A stretch of 64,000 bases of DNA from contig JAKVBF010000002.1 in assembly GCA_022447555.1 (NCBI GenBank), forward strand, positions 472,568 through 536,567, read 5' to 3'. Below the pieces are notes generated by a model, which was not told the origin of the DNA, searched no databases, and saw only the letters and a program-made list of their open reading frames with translations. Shown here piece by piece: positions 25,631-35,768 of this stretch. Made by a program: the position numbers and the translations under genes. The stretch's first letter is position 1. The number at the start of each line of letters is the position of its first letter. Origin of the DNA: Mariniblastus sp. (GTDB lineage: Bacteria; Planctomycetota; Planctomycetia; Pirellulales; Pirellulaceae).

Positions 25631-27718
25631 TCAATTGTTGGCGACTTTGTTATCACCCAACAGTTTCAGGTAGTCCACGGTGATTCGCAAAACTTCGTCC
25701 ATGTAATAGTCGCGCTTGATTTCCAAATTCGAGTGATTGACCTGATCCTCAATCTCTTTCTTGTCAGCTTTCTCCGCATTTAATTTTTTTCGACGCAAGA
25801 GATATTTCTCTTCGTTGAGAGAGGCGGTCTTTCGATTCTTCTGCTCAACGTAAGCACTGATCTCGTCCTTCTTTTTAACAAACTTCTCTGACGTCGCGAT
25901 CCTAGCCATTGAACCATCTTGGAGAGACTTTAGATTCTCCGGCTTTACCAGTCCAAAGTTCTTTGGCTGAGCCGAAGGAACGCTATCCCACTCCACCGGA
26001 TAGTCCAAGTCTTTCTCACTAACATCCATTTTGTCAGTGATCGAAGGAAGTACAATATCCGAGAGCACACCGCGTTTCTGCGTACTGTCCCCATTCGGCC
26101 GGTAGAATTGTTGCATCGTGATTTTCAAGGCACCGTACATGTTGGGAGATTTAGCAACGCCAAATACTAACTGGTTCAAATCGATTAGGCTCTGAACCGT
26201 TCCTTTGCCATGAGTGGTGGTATCACCAATCACGATTCCCCGTCCATAGTCCTGAATCGCTCCTGCCAAAATTTCACTTGCACTAGCACTGAATTTACTT
26301 GTCAGCACAACAACCGGCCCATCCCAGCTCATGCCGGATCGCTCGTCGTTATGCTTTTGAATCTGACCATATGCGTCTTTCACCTGGACGACAGTACCTG
26401 TATTAATAAACAGCCCAGTACAATCAATGGCCTCTCGCAGACTACCTCCGCCGTTTCGACGCAAATCAATGACCACCGAATCAACTCCTTTGTCACTGAA
26501 GCCTTCCAATATTCTCTCAACGTCTCTGGTCGTACTTCGCGCGTCAGTGGAACCCCGCTTACTGCTCTCCATGTCTGCGTAAAAACTTGGGAGGTCAATC
26601 ACCCCAATTTTATAAGGCGACCCGTCACTTTTCGCTCCCTCTTCAAAAACAACACCTCGAGCAGCACTATCTTCGAGTTTGATTTTTTCACGAACGATCT
26701 TCACCGTTTTGATGTCGCTGCCGTCTTCAGACAGGACTTGCAAGCGAACCGTCGTACCTGCCTTCCCGCGGATTTTCTGTACCACGTCATCAAGCTTCAT
26801 TCCGGTGACATCAACAAAATCTCCAGATTCGCCCTGGCCAACGCCGACAATTTTATCTTCGACAACAATCTCGCCCTGTTTATCCGCCGCACCACCGACG
26901 ACAACTCGTTTGATAACAGTGTAACCGTCATCTGTTGACTGAAGCGTAGCCCCGATCCCCTCCAATTGAAGACTCATTGATATCAAGAAATTCTCAAAGG
27001 AATCCTTTGACATATAAGCCGTGTGAGGATCGAAACTAGACGTGATCGCAGTCACGTACATCTCAACGACGTCGCCGTTGTCTGTTTGATGCATACGTTT
27101 GTCATATGCATCATAACGCTTCTTCAGTTTTTCTTTGGGATCAACCTTTGAGTCCTTGTCATTCTTTAGCACCATTAAGTTGTATTTTATTCGCTTTCGC
27201 CAGCGATCGCGCACTTCTGCATCATTCTTTGCAAAACTGATGGCATCTCGATCCGTAGTAATTTCTTCATCCATCGTGTAGTCAAATGCAGTATCAACGA
27301 GCGATTCAGCTAATTTCGTTCGCTCGTCGACGCGTTGAAGAAAACGATTGAAGATTGCAAAGGCAATTTCGTAGTCGCCATCTTTCATTTTGTCATCAAC
27401 ACTGTCTCGCCATTTTTTTGAAAATTCATCCACATCTGACTGCAGGAAGTAAACCTTCATCGGGTCAAGCATTTTGACAAACATGTCAAACGCCCGCTGC
27501 GAAATACTGTTGTCCAGCGGTTTTCGGGATAGATGATCACGTTGCATCAACTGGGCAACTAATCGCGAGACTTGTTTTTCCGACCGCGATGGCTTGCCGA
27601 AAGTTTCGGTATCGTCAGCAAACAGACTCTGAGCCAGCAGGCCTGAAATCACGAAGGTGCATGACAAACAGGAAAAAAGAACGAAGCGTTGTGCAAGTTT
27701 GAAGCGAGCTTTTCGCAT
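25631..27718 (-). CDS. prc: tail-specific (C-terminal processing) protease, S41A family
   Basis: About 695 residues from ATG 27718, chosen for its GAGG site; the frame opens at 27739. A signal peptide (FVLFSCLSCTFVISGLLAQSLFA) sends it to the periplasm, where Prc proteins trim or degrade proteins with nonpolar C-termini. Order: N-terminal helical domain (about 50-220), PDZ (about 245-330, LEGIGATLQSTDDGYTVIKR), S41 core with nucleophile Ser in SKFSASASEIL and general-base Lys in HGKGTVQSL, and a charged helical C-terminal domain as in E. coli Prc. It is transcribed alone with its own terminator. Confidence 0.94.
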   Translation of the reverse strand: MRKARFKLAQRFVLFSCLSCTFVISGLLAQSLFADDTETFGKPSRSEKQVSRLVAQLMQRDHLSRKPLDNSISQRAFDMFVKMLDPMKVYFLQSDVDEFSKKWRDSVDDKMKDGDYEIAFAIFNRFLQRVDERTKLAESLVDTAFDYTMDEEITTDRDAISFAKNDAEVRDRWRKRIKYNLMVLKNDKDSKVDPKEKLKKRYDAYDKRMHQTDNGDVVEMYVTAITSSFDPHTAYMSKDSFENFLISMSLQLEGIGATLQSTDDGYTVIKRVVVGGAADKQGEIVVEDKIVGVGQGESGDFVDVTGMKLDDVVQKIRGKAGTTVRLQVLSEDGSDIKTVKIVREKIKLEDSAARGVVFEEGAKSDGSPYKIGVIDLPSFYADMESSKRGSTDARSTTRDVERILEGFSDKGVDSVVIDLRRNGGGSLREAIDCTGLFINTGTVVQVKDAYGQIQKHNDERSGMSWDGPVVVLTSKFSASASEILAGAIQDYGRGIVIGDTTTHGKGTVQSLIDLNQLVFGVAKSPNMYGALKITMQQFYRPNGDSTQKRGVLSDIVLPSITDKMDVSEKDLDYPVEWDSVPSAQPKNFGLVKPENLKSLQDGSMARIATSEKFVKKKDEISAYVEQKNRKTASLNEEKYLLRRKKLNAEKADKKEIEDQVNHSNLEIKRDYYMDEVLRITVDYLKLLGDNKVANN

Positions 27719-28190
27719 GATATCCCTCGATTGATACATCCGGGTCGGCTTAGACCACGTATTTTAACAAATTTGAATCGTTGAATCCTAGTGTTTACCA
27801 AATCCATCGGCAAGATCGATTGAACGTAACCAACCTCGCTAACAGAGGACGCCGCCGCCTCTGAAAACTTACAAAGATGAGCCAAAGTTTTAGACACTTC
27901 TTCGTGACATTTTTCTTGGAACCCTCCAATTTAGACCATTTCATGGAGAATCCGTCTACTCCCTAGGCGTTTACCGGTTTTTCATCGACCACAGTAACCA
28001 CTTTATTCCCCTAGCCTCCTGCGTTTATTCCTCCCATTTGATCGACGTTTGTAAATTAACAACTTATAATGAGGCCCGCGTTAAGATCCTATCTGATCGA
28101 ATCCGCTTCATTTCTTTGGCGTATTTGCTCGACGTATTTGCCATAGGGATCCATTTCGATTTCAACACACCTGAACGAATCTCGCCTAAA
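27719..28190. other. divergent intergenic region with open frame before the sigma-54 activator
   Basis: About 470 bases between divergent genes. The activator frame stays open back to a TTG at 28038, adding 51 residues, but these have no ATG, no ribosome-binding site and no family match, so I leave them out. No terminator is visible. Confidence 0.45.
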
Positions 28191-30023
28191 GTGCCAGCCT
28201 TTTTGTTAATGAACTCCGGGACCAATACCGGCGCCCGTTTCGAGTTAAGCCCTACGGAAAAAAATCTATTAGGACGTGATTGGAAATGCGGAATCGTTTT
28301 AAACGACCCGCAATCATCACGAGTCCACGCGGAAGTTTTCGCCGACGAAGAAGGTTGGTGGATCTCTGATAATGACAGCAGTAACGGCACGTTTGTCAGC
28401 GGTCAGCTAATTGACAACGCGCGACTGATGGACGGAACGGAAATCAAAATTGGTTCGTCGATGTTCACTTTCATGCTGGCAAGTCGTGGGAGTGACTCCG
28501 ACTCAGAGATTCCCGGATTCAAACCAACTAGCTCGACGATTATTCTTGATCGCTCGATGGACCCCAGGGAAACGGGACAGTACACCTTAAATTTCCTGAA
28601 GGGTCACAATTGGGGGCAAGATTTCTTTTTCCTCTTCCAATTGAGTGTGAAACTACTGGGTATCGATGATCCAGATGAGGTCATTCAAATTTGCATGAAG
28701 CGGCTATTCGAGAGGACGGGCGCTTCGGTAACCGGATTCATGTGGCTAAGTGAAAACGGAAAATTAATTCCCAAGTTTGTTTATCCACAGGAGGGCCCCG
28801 ACAGACTTGTTTTGGACGAAGATTTAACACGACGGGTTGTCAAAGAATCCCACTCAATCCGGATTGAACATGGAACGAACGAAGAGGGCGATGACCAATT
28901 TGCGGATTCCATCTGTATTCCCCTGATTCAAGATGACCAAGTGATTGGAGCGATCCACCTCTATCGTCAAGAGAAATCTTTTTACGACTCACATTTCGAA
29001 TTGGCTTGCGCGATGGCGAACATCATGGTTCGTTCGCTGGCTCATGCAAATCGTCAAGCTTCATTAGTTGCTGAACATTCTCGACTGGTCGAGAAATCAG
29101 GCGACACTGATGAACTAAGAGGTGACAGCTCTGAAATGAATGAGTTGAAGTCTCGTATTCATCGAGTCGCTCAAGCTTCCGGTTCTGTCCTCATCCGGGG
29201 TGAATCAGGAGCTGGAAAAGAGTTAGTTGCGAGAGCACTTCATCGGGGCAGCCCAAGAGCCGACCGACCAATGCTCAGCGTTAACTGCGCAGCCATCCCG
29301 CGAGACCTTATGGAAAGCCAGTTATTTGGACACAAAAAAGGAGCCTTCACCAGCGCCGATCGCGATCACGACGGCTGGTTTAAACAGGCAGATTTAGGAA
29401 CACTTTTCCTTGATGAGATCGGTGAATTGACGCTTGAAGGTCAGGCCAAACTGCTAAGAACACTGGAAGGCTATCCGTTTCTACCGGTCGGCGGCACGGA
29501 AGAAGTCACCGTCGATGTACGTGTGATCTGCGCTACCAATCGAGATCTCAAAGAGTTTGTGGCCGAAAAACGTTTTCGCGAGGACCTCTATTACAGACTG
29601 AGTGTGTATGAGCTTTATGTTCCACCTCTCCGAGATCGAGGTAGTGATATTCAATTACTGATCGATCATTTCCTTGACCATTTCCGCCACCATCATGGCA
29701 AGCCCAAGATGAAAATCTCATCGGATGCCAATGGCCGTCTGTTGAGTTACCAATGGCCCGGAAACGTACGGCAACTAAGAAATGTGATCGACTCCGCGAT
29801 CGTGATGGCCGACGGGAACGAGATTCAACTTGCAGACCTCGGTATTCGTGAGACCAACACTGGTGAATTAGAAACATTAAAAATTGATCACTGGGAACGA
29901 AAGCTTATCGGCCAAGCGCTCAAACGCACCAACGGAAGCGTCCCAAAAGCGGCGGAACTCTTAGGCATCAGTCGCGCGACGCTGTACCGCAAGATTGACG
30001 AATATGGTATCGATCGTAAATAG
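28191..30023 (+). CDS. sigma-54-dependent activator with FHA, GAF, AAA+ and Fis domains
   Basis: About 610 residues from GTG 28191 (VPAFLLMNSG); ATG 28209 is the other candidate. Order: FHA domain (about 1-93; LLGRDWKCGIVL, SSRVHAE, SSNGTFV), which binds phosphothreonine; GAF domain (about 150-310); AAA+ domain (about 335-560) with Walker A GESGAGKE, Walker B LGTLFLDEIGEL and an arginine-finger region; and a C-terminal Fis-type HTH (GSVPKAAELLGISRATLYRKI). The sigma-54 contact loop is GAFTSA rather than GAFTGA. The FHA input suggests control by a Ser/Thr kinase. It is convergent with the SMR gene, three bases apart. Confidence 0.93.
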   Translation: MPAFLLMNSGTNTGARFELSPTEKNLLGRDWKCGIVLNDPQSSRVHAEVFADEEGWWISDNDSSNGTFVSGQLIDNARLMDGTEIKIGSSMFTFMLASRGSDSDSEIPGFKPTSSTIILDRSMDPRETGQYTLNFLKGHNWGQDFFFLFQLSVKLLGIDDPDEVIQICMKRLFERTGASVTGFMWLSENGKLIPKFVYPQEGPDRLVLDEDLTRRVVKESHSIRIEHGTNEEGDDQFADSICIPLIQDDQVIGAIHLYRQEKSFYDSHFELACAMANIMVRSLAHANRQASLVAEHSRLVEKSGDTDELRGDSSEMNELKSRIHRVAQASGSVLIRGESGAGKELVARALHRGSPRADRPMLSVNCAAIPRDLMESQLFGHKKGAFTSADRDHDGWFKQADLGTLFLDEIGELTLEGQAKLLRTLEGYPFLPVGGTEEVTVDVRVICATNRDLKEFVAEKRFREDLYYRLSVYELYVPPLRDRGSDIQLLIDHFLDHFRHHHGKPKMKISSDANGRLLSYQWPGNVRQLRNVIDSAIVMADGNEIQLADLGIRETNTGELETLKIDHWERKLIGQALKRTNGSVPKAAELLGISRATLYRKIDEYGIDRK

Positions 30024-30026
30024 CCG

Positions 30027-30395
30027 CTAACGATCCAAATCACTCGCTGAATGTTTTCCACCAGACCGCTTCTGGGGCTGGTCGAGCTTCAGACCAATCA
30101 CACCAACAATGATCAAGCCAACGCAAAGAAACTTTGCTACCGATACAGACTCGTTAAATAAAAAAATCCCAATCAGGACAATCATCGCTGTACCCACACC
30201 AGACCAAACGGCATACCCCACACCCAGCTCGATATGCCACTTGATGGCAAACGTCAAGAAAACAAAACTCACCGCGTAAGAAACCATCATCAGCCCTCCC
30301 AACAAAGACAACAAGTTTCCATCCGTCTTTTTTAATAGCGCGGTGCCGATGACTTCGAACAAAATTGCGAAGGCTAGAAAGAGCCAACCCATCAA
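30027..30395 (-). CDS. small multidrug resistance (SMR) family exporter
   Basis: 122 residues with four membrane helices. Glu14 in AILFEVIGTALLK is the conserved proton/substrate residue, and YAVWSGVGTA is the signature near helix 3. It may export quaternary cations or guanidinium; EmrE-type and Gdx-type members cannot be separated safely here. The C-terminal tail (about 18 residues, polar) is longer than usual. It stands alone and ends three bases from the convergent sigma-54 activator. Confidence 0.92.
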   Translation of the reverse strand: MMGWLFLAFAILFEVIGTALLKKTDGNLLSLLGGLMMVSYAVSFVFLTFAIKWHIELGVGYAVWSGVGTAMIVLIGIFLFNESVSVAKFLCVGLIIVGVIGLKLDQPQKRSGGKHSASDLDR

Positions 30396-30455
30396 ACTAG
30401 TTTCCTAAAGGGAGAGGGAGCAAAGATCTGTACTTGGCAGCTCGGTCTTACTTTC

Positions 30456-32375
30456 TCAAGAAGCTCGACGACTTTGCTTTGCGTCAAGCGACTCCTGAGA
30501 TTTTCTCGAAGCCAATGGCTTGCCTTGATGCGGTGTCTGCTCTGGAATGGCTTCGGGTCCCGTCGACTCTACGGCATCAGCCTGCTCAAGCTCCGAACCC
30601 TCGCTCAAGGACTTCGAAACTCCTGACAGTTGCTCTAAGCCATGCAAATGGACATCTTGTTGCGGGAATGCAATTTCAATGTTCTCAGACCGAAAGGCAA
30701 TATCGATCGCCATGTTCAATTCATGCTGAACCTTAAAATAAAGCTCTCTGTTGGGAATCATGACTTTTAATTCGAAGTTGAGAGTGCTGTCTCCAAATCC
30801 CTGAAATACAACTTCCGGTTCTGGAGTCGAAACCACCTTGTCATTCCCGCTGGCAACACCATACAGCGTCTGCTGAACCTTCCGCGTGTCCGAACCATAG
30901 GCAACGCCTACGGGCAATACGATTCGAGATAGGGTGTCACTCAAGGTCCAATTGGTAACGTCTTCGGTAATGAAACGCTTATTGGGAATGATCGATTCTC
31001 GATGATCGAGATCCCGGATCGTGGTCGCTCGCAATTCCATCCGGGTGACGGTTCCCGTTACTTGATTTACTGTGACAAAATCACCGACCCGAATGGGCCG
31101 TTCCACGAGGATGATTATCCCCGAAACCAGATTGGCAAAAACCTCCTGCAAACCGAAACCCAGCCCCACCGTTAGCCCTGCCGCCAACCACTGAACGCTT
31201 GTCCATGAAAAACCGACCCACCGGAAGGCCAATAAGATTCCAACCACTCCCACCATGTAGCGGATCACAAACGAAATCGCATACCTTCCCCCGCGGTCCA
31301 AAGGCAATCGATCCAACAGGACGATTTCTAGAAGCCCGGGTAAGTTACGACTAAGCATCACCGTAATGCCCAGTAAACCGACTGCGATCAAAAGATGTCG
31401 CAGCGTCACTAAAGGCGTCACACCATTGACCGAAAAATCCCGAGCCGCGTCCCACAGTCCGACTTGATCGAGCCAGCCGATGGCCGGTAGAACGCCGGCC
31501 CAAATTTGCCAGCCGATCACGATCGTTGCGACCGTCGCCGTGATCCGGAGCAATCGATTTACTTGCCCGGTAATCCCGGCAATATCAATCTTGTCATCCC
31601 GGTCAGTCGCCTCGTGAGCGTTGTCTTCTAGATGACGTAATTTGATTCGAAATTGAGTCGTCAGTAACAACCGCCCCACAAAACTGGTTAACAGACCGAT
31701 CGCCATCAAAATGGCATATGACCAAAAGAGACGCCAGCTCAACTGAAGTGACGTAAAATAAAACCCAACAGCGGCCATTACAATCAAGGCGACTGGCAAG
31801 CAAATGGACCACAGCATGCCAAGATGAATGGAATGACGGTGAGCCGTTTTTGGAGTCAGATTTTTAGTTTCAAAACTCAACCGGCGACTGGTTTGATACA
31901 AAAATCCCGACAGAATGCCCATATTCAAAATAAAGAGTAAACGGCCCAGTGAATCATTCCATCGTCCGCCTTCGAACCATTCCAATGAAGTGTAGATGAT
32001 CTGCATTGGCAAACAAAATAGGATCACACCGCGGGATGTTTTCGCGAACGCACGACAAAGCCTAGGCTGCCAATTCAGGTATTTTTCGGCCAACCCACTA
32101 GGAGAGAGTGACTTATGAACCGAGATGAAGATAAAGAAAAGGGGAATCGAAAATATCAAACTGCTGCAAAGAGCTCCAGGTAAGGTTGATTTTTCGAAGG
32201 GTGGCCCTAGTTGCCAGGCCAAAAAAAACAGCAGTAGCGGCACGAATAGCGCCGAAATCACCACTAATGCTCCAGCGATCAGCGGTGGAGCATACAGTGA
32301 GTACTGCTCCAGACGACTGGAATGAGCCGTTTCGAATGAGGCTTCTGGTTTCGATTTTTGCTTGCTGTATGACAT
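30456..32375 (-). CDS. MscS-family mechanosensitive channel, C-terminal half of an MscK-like protein
   Basis: 639 residues with about ten hydrophobic segments, then the MscS core: pore helix and beta domain (WLAAGLTVGLGFGLQEVFANLVSGIIILVERPI region, VGDFVTV, TIRDLDHRESIIPNKRF), and a C-terminal alpha/beta cage. A polar tail of about 65 residues follows. It would open under membrane tension to release solutes. Its start lies 28 bases after the stop of the gene for the periplasmic coiled-coil half, in another frame, and no ribosome-binding site is visible before ATG 32375. Together the two genes match one MscK-type protein. Confidence 0.9.
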   Translation of the reverse strand: MSYSKQKSKPEASFETAHSSRLEQYSLYAPPLIAGALVVISALFVPLLLFFLAWQLGPPFEKSTLPGALCSSLIFSIPLFFIFISVHKSLSPSGLAEKYLNWQPRLCRAFAKTSRGVILFCLPMQIIYTSLEWFEGGRWNDSLGRLLFILNMGILSGFLYQTSRRLSFETKNLTPKTAHRHSIHLGMLWSICLPVALIVMAAVGFYFTSLQLSWRLFWSYAILMAIGLLTSFVGRLLLTTQFRIKLRHLEDNAHEATDRDDKIDIAGITGQVNRLLRITATVATIVIGWQIWAGVLPAIGWLDQVGLWDAARDFSVNGVTPLVTLRHLLIAVGLLGITVMLSRNLPGLLEIVLLDRLPLDRGGRYAISFVIRYMVGVVGILLAFRWVGFSWTSVQWLAAGLTVGLGFGLQEVFANLVSGIIILVERPIRVGDFVTVNQVTGTVTRMELRATTIRDLDHRESIIPNKRFITEDVTNWTLSDTLSRIVLPVGVAYGSDTRKVQQTLYGVASGNDKVVSTPEPEVVFQGFGDSTLNFELKVMIPNRELYFKVQHELNMAIDIAFRSENIEIAFPQQDVHLHGLEQLSGVSKSLSEGSELEQADAVESTGPEAIPEQTPHQGKPLASRKSQESLDAKQSRRAS

Positions 32376-32403
32376 GATTTTGGCGAATCGCGACGCGGCG
32401 ATT

Positions 32404-34170
32404 TTACGATCTCAACCTCTTCTTTAACCGGCGGGTGAAGATAAATAGAAAAAACAGTCCACTGGTAGCAACAGCCGTTTCATAGGGCCGCTGTCCCATC
32501 CGATTTTTGATTCGCTCCCACGCGTTTTGCCACTCGGAAAGATCGCAGAAAGCAACCGCGCCATGCGCCACCGGTAGATAATCCGACAGACTAAGTGGAT
32601 CAGCGCTTCTGATCCACAAAGCGTTTTCATCGATATACGTCCGAACTTCGTTAAGCTGATCAATTAACTGCTGGTGATTCACTTCGACGTTTCGTAATAA
32701 TTTGAGATATTCCTGATTGTCGGCCACTAGCTGATCCAAATATTCACGTTTTGAATCGACAAATTTCAATCCCATATTCAACAAAGAGTCAAACGGGTCA
32801 GCCCGTTGAATCAGGACTTCCACGTAGGCAACGGGGTCATGGAGCTCAGCCCGCTCCTCTGTTAATTGCACCACGACCAAATTGCAGTCTTTAAGCTCAT
32901 TGGATATTTGACGAATTCGGGACTGACTCGCTCCCGTTGGCACCAGATTGCGTCTCAACTCGACTAGTAACATTCCATTGGCTTTGCTGAGACCCACTGC
33001 ATCAATTTTATCTTTCAGGCTGCCAAACCGTGATTGTAGTGTTTCAATATCCGATTGGACCTTTGAGGATTCGTCGGCTAATGTCTCTAAATCGTGGTTC
33101 ATTTTCTCCCGCAATGCCACCAGCGCCTTATTGCGATTGGCGAGCGGCCGAAGGACAGGGTCCACATTACTGGCAGCATGCTTAGCCGCTTCGGTCTCTC
33201 GCATCGTTTCCAGCTTGCGAACGGAAGTTAACTCCACTTCCCATTTTTTAACTTCTGACTCCAACTGAGAAACGCGGCGGGCGATCAGGTCGCGCTGTAT
33301 AGGCAAAAACTTCCCGGTCAACTCCTGTAATTCGACCTCCGCATCCAACCGACTGGCTTGCGATTGAGATTCCTTCCGTTTCGCATAAAGCAAGATAAGA
33401 CTTGACCTGTGCAACGCATCAGGAGGCTCATTCTCTAATCGCTCAATCGCCTCGTTTGCTAATTTTAGCTGATCGTTCGTCTCGGCACGTAATTTTGGAA
33501 CGACCGTGATGCGCTCCTGATAGTCTTTTGAGGCCAACTCGTGCGAATCTAATTCCTCTTTTTTGTTGGAAAGCAACTGGCGCTTTTTAATGAGTTGGCG
33601 TTGCAGTGTTTCGGAATCTACTAGAGGGGCCGGGGGAGGGTCTTCACTGAGGATAGGTGTATTTAACAATTTGCTATTTGCTGCAATCTCTTTTGGATAC
33701 TGTGTAAGCCGACTGGCAAATTTGACTTGCTCTGCTTCATAAAGTATCGCCTGATTAATCCGCTGTTGAGCCTGCAACAACATTTCTAGCCCCAACTTCT
33801 TTTCCTCATCGCTCAATCGCGTATTGGTCGTTAACGATTCACGCTGCGTTTTAATCAAACCAGCCAACTGGGCCGCCGTGGCAGTCTCCAAGGACCCCGA
33901 TCCGTCCGGTGGATTACGGGGATCCTGTTGCGTGGTCGTGTCTCGACTACCTAGGGACTGCTCCATCAGCGCACCCTCGGAATCCTGATCGACGAGATCG
34001 CCGTCAGAGCACGTGGCCAATATCGCCAGCTCTTGACTCACGCCTGAACGGACTGGGGTTTGCCCTTCAAGCGAGGCTCCCGAAACCATTAGCGGGGATA
34101 AGCAAGCAGCCATCCACCAGAAACGGTAATCGGAATCCGCCCGTCGACTTCCTCGGTTTATAAAAATCAT
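32404..34170 (-). CDS. periplasmic coiled-coil half of an MscK-like channel
   Basis: 588 residues. An N-terminal hydrophobic segment (WWMAACLSPLMVSGASL) looks like a signal peptide. Residues about 100-480 are coiled coil rich in Leu, Glu, Lys and Gln, like the periplasmic porin-like domain of MscK. One membrane segment near the end (AVATSGLFFLFIF) is followed by a basic stop-transfer (TRRLKKRLRS). In one-chain MscK proteins this first helix would lead straight into the helices encoded by the next gene. It may act as a separate subunit of that channel, or the pair may be a recent gene break. Confidence 0.8.
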   Translation of the reverse strand: MIFINRGSRRADSDYRFWWMAACLSPLMVSGASLEGQTPVRSGVSQELAILATCSDGDLVDQDSEGALMEQSLGSRDTTTQQDPRNPPDGSGSLETATAAQLAGLIKTQRESLTTNTRLSDEEKKLGLEMLLQAQQRINQAILYEAEQVKFASRLTQYPKEIAANSKLLNTPILSEDPPPAPLVDSETLQRQLIKKRQLLSNKKEELDSHELASKDYQERITVVPKLRAETNDQLKLANEAIERLENEPPDALHRSSLILLYAKRKESQSQASRLDAEVELQELTGKFLPIQRDLIARRVSQLESEVKKWEVELTSVRKLETMRETEAAKHAASNVDPVLRPLANRNKALVALREKMNHDLETLADESSKVQSDIETLQSRFGSLKDKIDAVGLSKANGMLLVELRRNLVPTGASQSRIRQISNELKDCNLVVVQLTEERAELHDPVAYVEVLIQRADPFDSLLNMGLKFVDSKREYLDQLVADNQEYLKLLRNVEVNHQQLIDQLNEVRTYIDENALWIRSADPLSLSDYLPVAHGAVAFCDLSEWQNAWERIKNRMGQRPYETAVATSGLFFLFIFTRRLKKRLRS

Positions 34171-34471
34171 GAAATCAGACTTTAAATCCTAGAATTTTTT
34201 CAACGAAACCATAGAAGCAGCGATTGGGGCAAACAATAGCAATGGACAAATTCGTTTAGCTAGCTACCATTCGGCATGGAAAATGGCGTGCCGCCCTCAA
34301 TGCCAAAGCAGCCTGGACAGCTCCAAAACCGATGACTTCCCACCAAAGGGACAGCTCTATCACCCTTCCTCGCCCGAACCTGTCGGTTGCGGTTGCGGCA
34401 ATGAAGGTTACGATTGTGATAGTTTCGTTAATCTCTGAATCACGTCTCACTCCGAACGCGACCCCAGCAAC
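34171..34471. other. divergent intergenic region, no gene supported
   Basis: About 300 bases between the MscK-like gene and the GNAT gene. A 64-codon minus-strand frame (34256-34450) has a somewhat hydrophobic C-terminal half but no ribosome-binding site or recognised match; I do not call it. Confidence 0.45.
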
Positions 34472-34927
34472 ATGTCATTGATTATCCGACGCGGCGCACC
34501 ATTGGACGCCGAATTCATCGCTGACTTTCAGGTTCAGATGGCCCGAGAAACGGAAGATAAGTCGCTCGATCTCGACCTCGTGACCACGGCAGTCGCAAAA
34601 GTTTTTCATGACCCTGCCAAAGGATTTTATCTTGTGGCAGAGCTCGATAGCCGACTGGTGGGTTCGCTCATGATCACAACGGAGTGGTCCGACTGGCGCA
34701 ACAGTGACATGTGGTACTTCCAAAGTGTTTTCGTCAAACCGGAATTTCGTGGGCAAGGAATTTTTCGCAGGATGTATGATCACGTTATAGAACTGGCAAA
34801 ACAGCAAGACGTATTGCACGCCCGCCTTTACGTCGAAGAGGAAAACCAACGGGCTCAGAACGTCTATGAATCACTCGGTATGAAGCGGATGCCTTATCAC
34901 ATGTACGATATTCGAATCGGCTCCTAA
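34472..34927 (+). CDS. GNAT-family N-acetyltransferase
   Basis: 151 residues, the usual GNAT size. The acetyl-CoA pyrophosphate loop is FRGQGIFRRMYDHVIELA (R/Q-x-x-G-x-G/A type), preceded by the beta-4 strand WYFQSVFVKPEFRG and followed by LYVEEENQRAQNVYESLGM, a standard GNAT C-terminal block. It transfers acetyl groups to an amine or protein N-terminus; the substrate is unknown. It lies 39 bases before a small unknown gene on the same strand. Confidence 0.92.
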   Translation: MSLIIRRGAPLDAEFIADFQVQMARETEDKSLDLDLVTTAVAKVFHDPAKGFYLVAELDSRLVGSLMITTEWSDWRNSDMWYFQSVFVKPEFRGQGIFRRMYDHVIELAKQQDVLHARLYVEEENQRAQNVYESLGMKRMPYHMYDIRIGS

Positions 34928-34966
34928 AACTGTCTCGATAGGCAACTTTGGATAGAAATAATCAAC

Positions 34967-35359
34967 ATGCCGGAAGCAAAACCTTTCAACGATCTTTCCC
35001 GCGATTTTCAAGCCGCCTACGCAACTTGGACCCACGCTCAAAAAACGGGAATCGACCCTCTGTTTCTCAGAATTCAATTACGCAAACTCTCCGCTTTGAT
35101 TGTTCAACTGGAGGCAGCTGACTTGGATTCCGGGAAACCGTCAATGGATAAGCTTTGGCCTAAGATCACCGAAGTCAAAACCGCCTTGGAACGATTCCAC
35201 TCCTCCCGTGAGACGACTGAGGCCTCGCGTCAGATCGCCGAGTGCATGGCCGATATCCCCGAATTGATGCTCTTGGAACTGGACCAGATCATGGGGACTG
35301 AAATCACACCCGAGATGCTCACGGGCTTCGATTTGAATGAAGACGAGACTCCCCAGTGA
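34967..35359 (+). CDS. hypothetical protein after GNAT gene
   Basis: 130 residues, predicted mostly helical and acidic (AADLDSGKPSMDKLW; a C-terminal DLNEDE tail). No signal peptide, membrane segment or known motif. It probably shares a transcript with the GNAT gene 39 bases upstream; GGATAG is a weak ribosome-binding site. Function unknown. Confidence 0.65.
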   Translation: MPEAKPFNDLSRDFQAAYATWTHAQKTGIDPLFLRIQLRKLSALIVQLEAADLDSGKPSMDKLWPKITEVKTALERFHSSRETTEASRQIAECMADIPELMLLELDQIMGTEITPEMLTGFDLNEDETPQ

Positions 35360-35768
35360 ATGCTTGTCAAACAGGCCAATCAGCCGCCCTGCGAAACTGC
35401 TTCACGCACCCGATCTTGATTTAGCCAGGATGCGCGCCAAGGATCGGTTAAACCACACAGATGAAATATACCGCAGGCAGAAAAAAATTTATATCCAGAC
35501 TTTGCTCGGTGAACTAGGCTTGAGAGAGGCCTTTTTGGACCGCTAAACTCTCCCAGGTTGGGGCGGCATTATGAAAGCCAAAGAAATCACACGAATGGGA
35601 AGTGGCAGGCAATCCGACCCTCTATGTTGTCAACGCTTTGATGCTCGCTTTTCCGACCGTCCAAACAAGCTGCACGCGTTATTGAATGCGGTGGGTTCGT
35701 CACAACCGCTAACCTCCTGGAAATAAAAAAGAGTCTCCCGCAAAAAACAGAAAACCCTTTTCCATCAA
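35360..35768. other. intergenic region between hypothetical gene and tRNA-Leu
   Basis: About 410 bases. A 69-codon frame (35337-35546) overlaps the end of the previous gene; its second half is charged and could be helical, but there is no ribosome-binding site or domain, so it is not called. No terminator with a clear T-tract was found. Confidence 0.45.

Noticed and set aside
35337-35546. 69-codon frame after the hypothetical gene
   Set aside because: It overlaps the previous gene, lacks a ribosome-binding site, and has no recognisable pattern.
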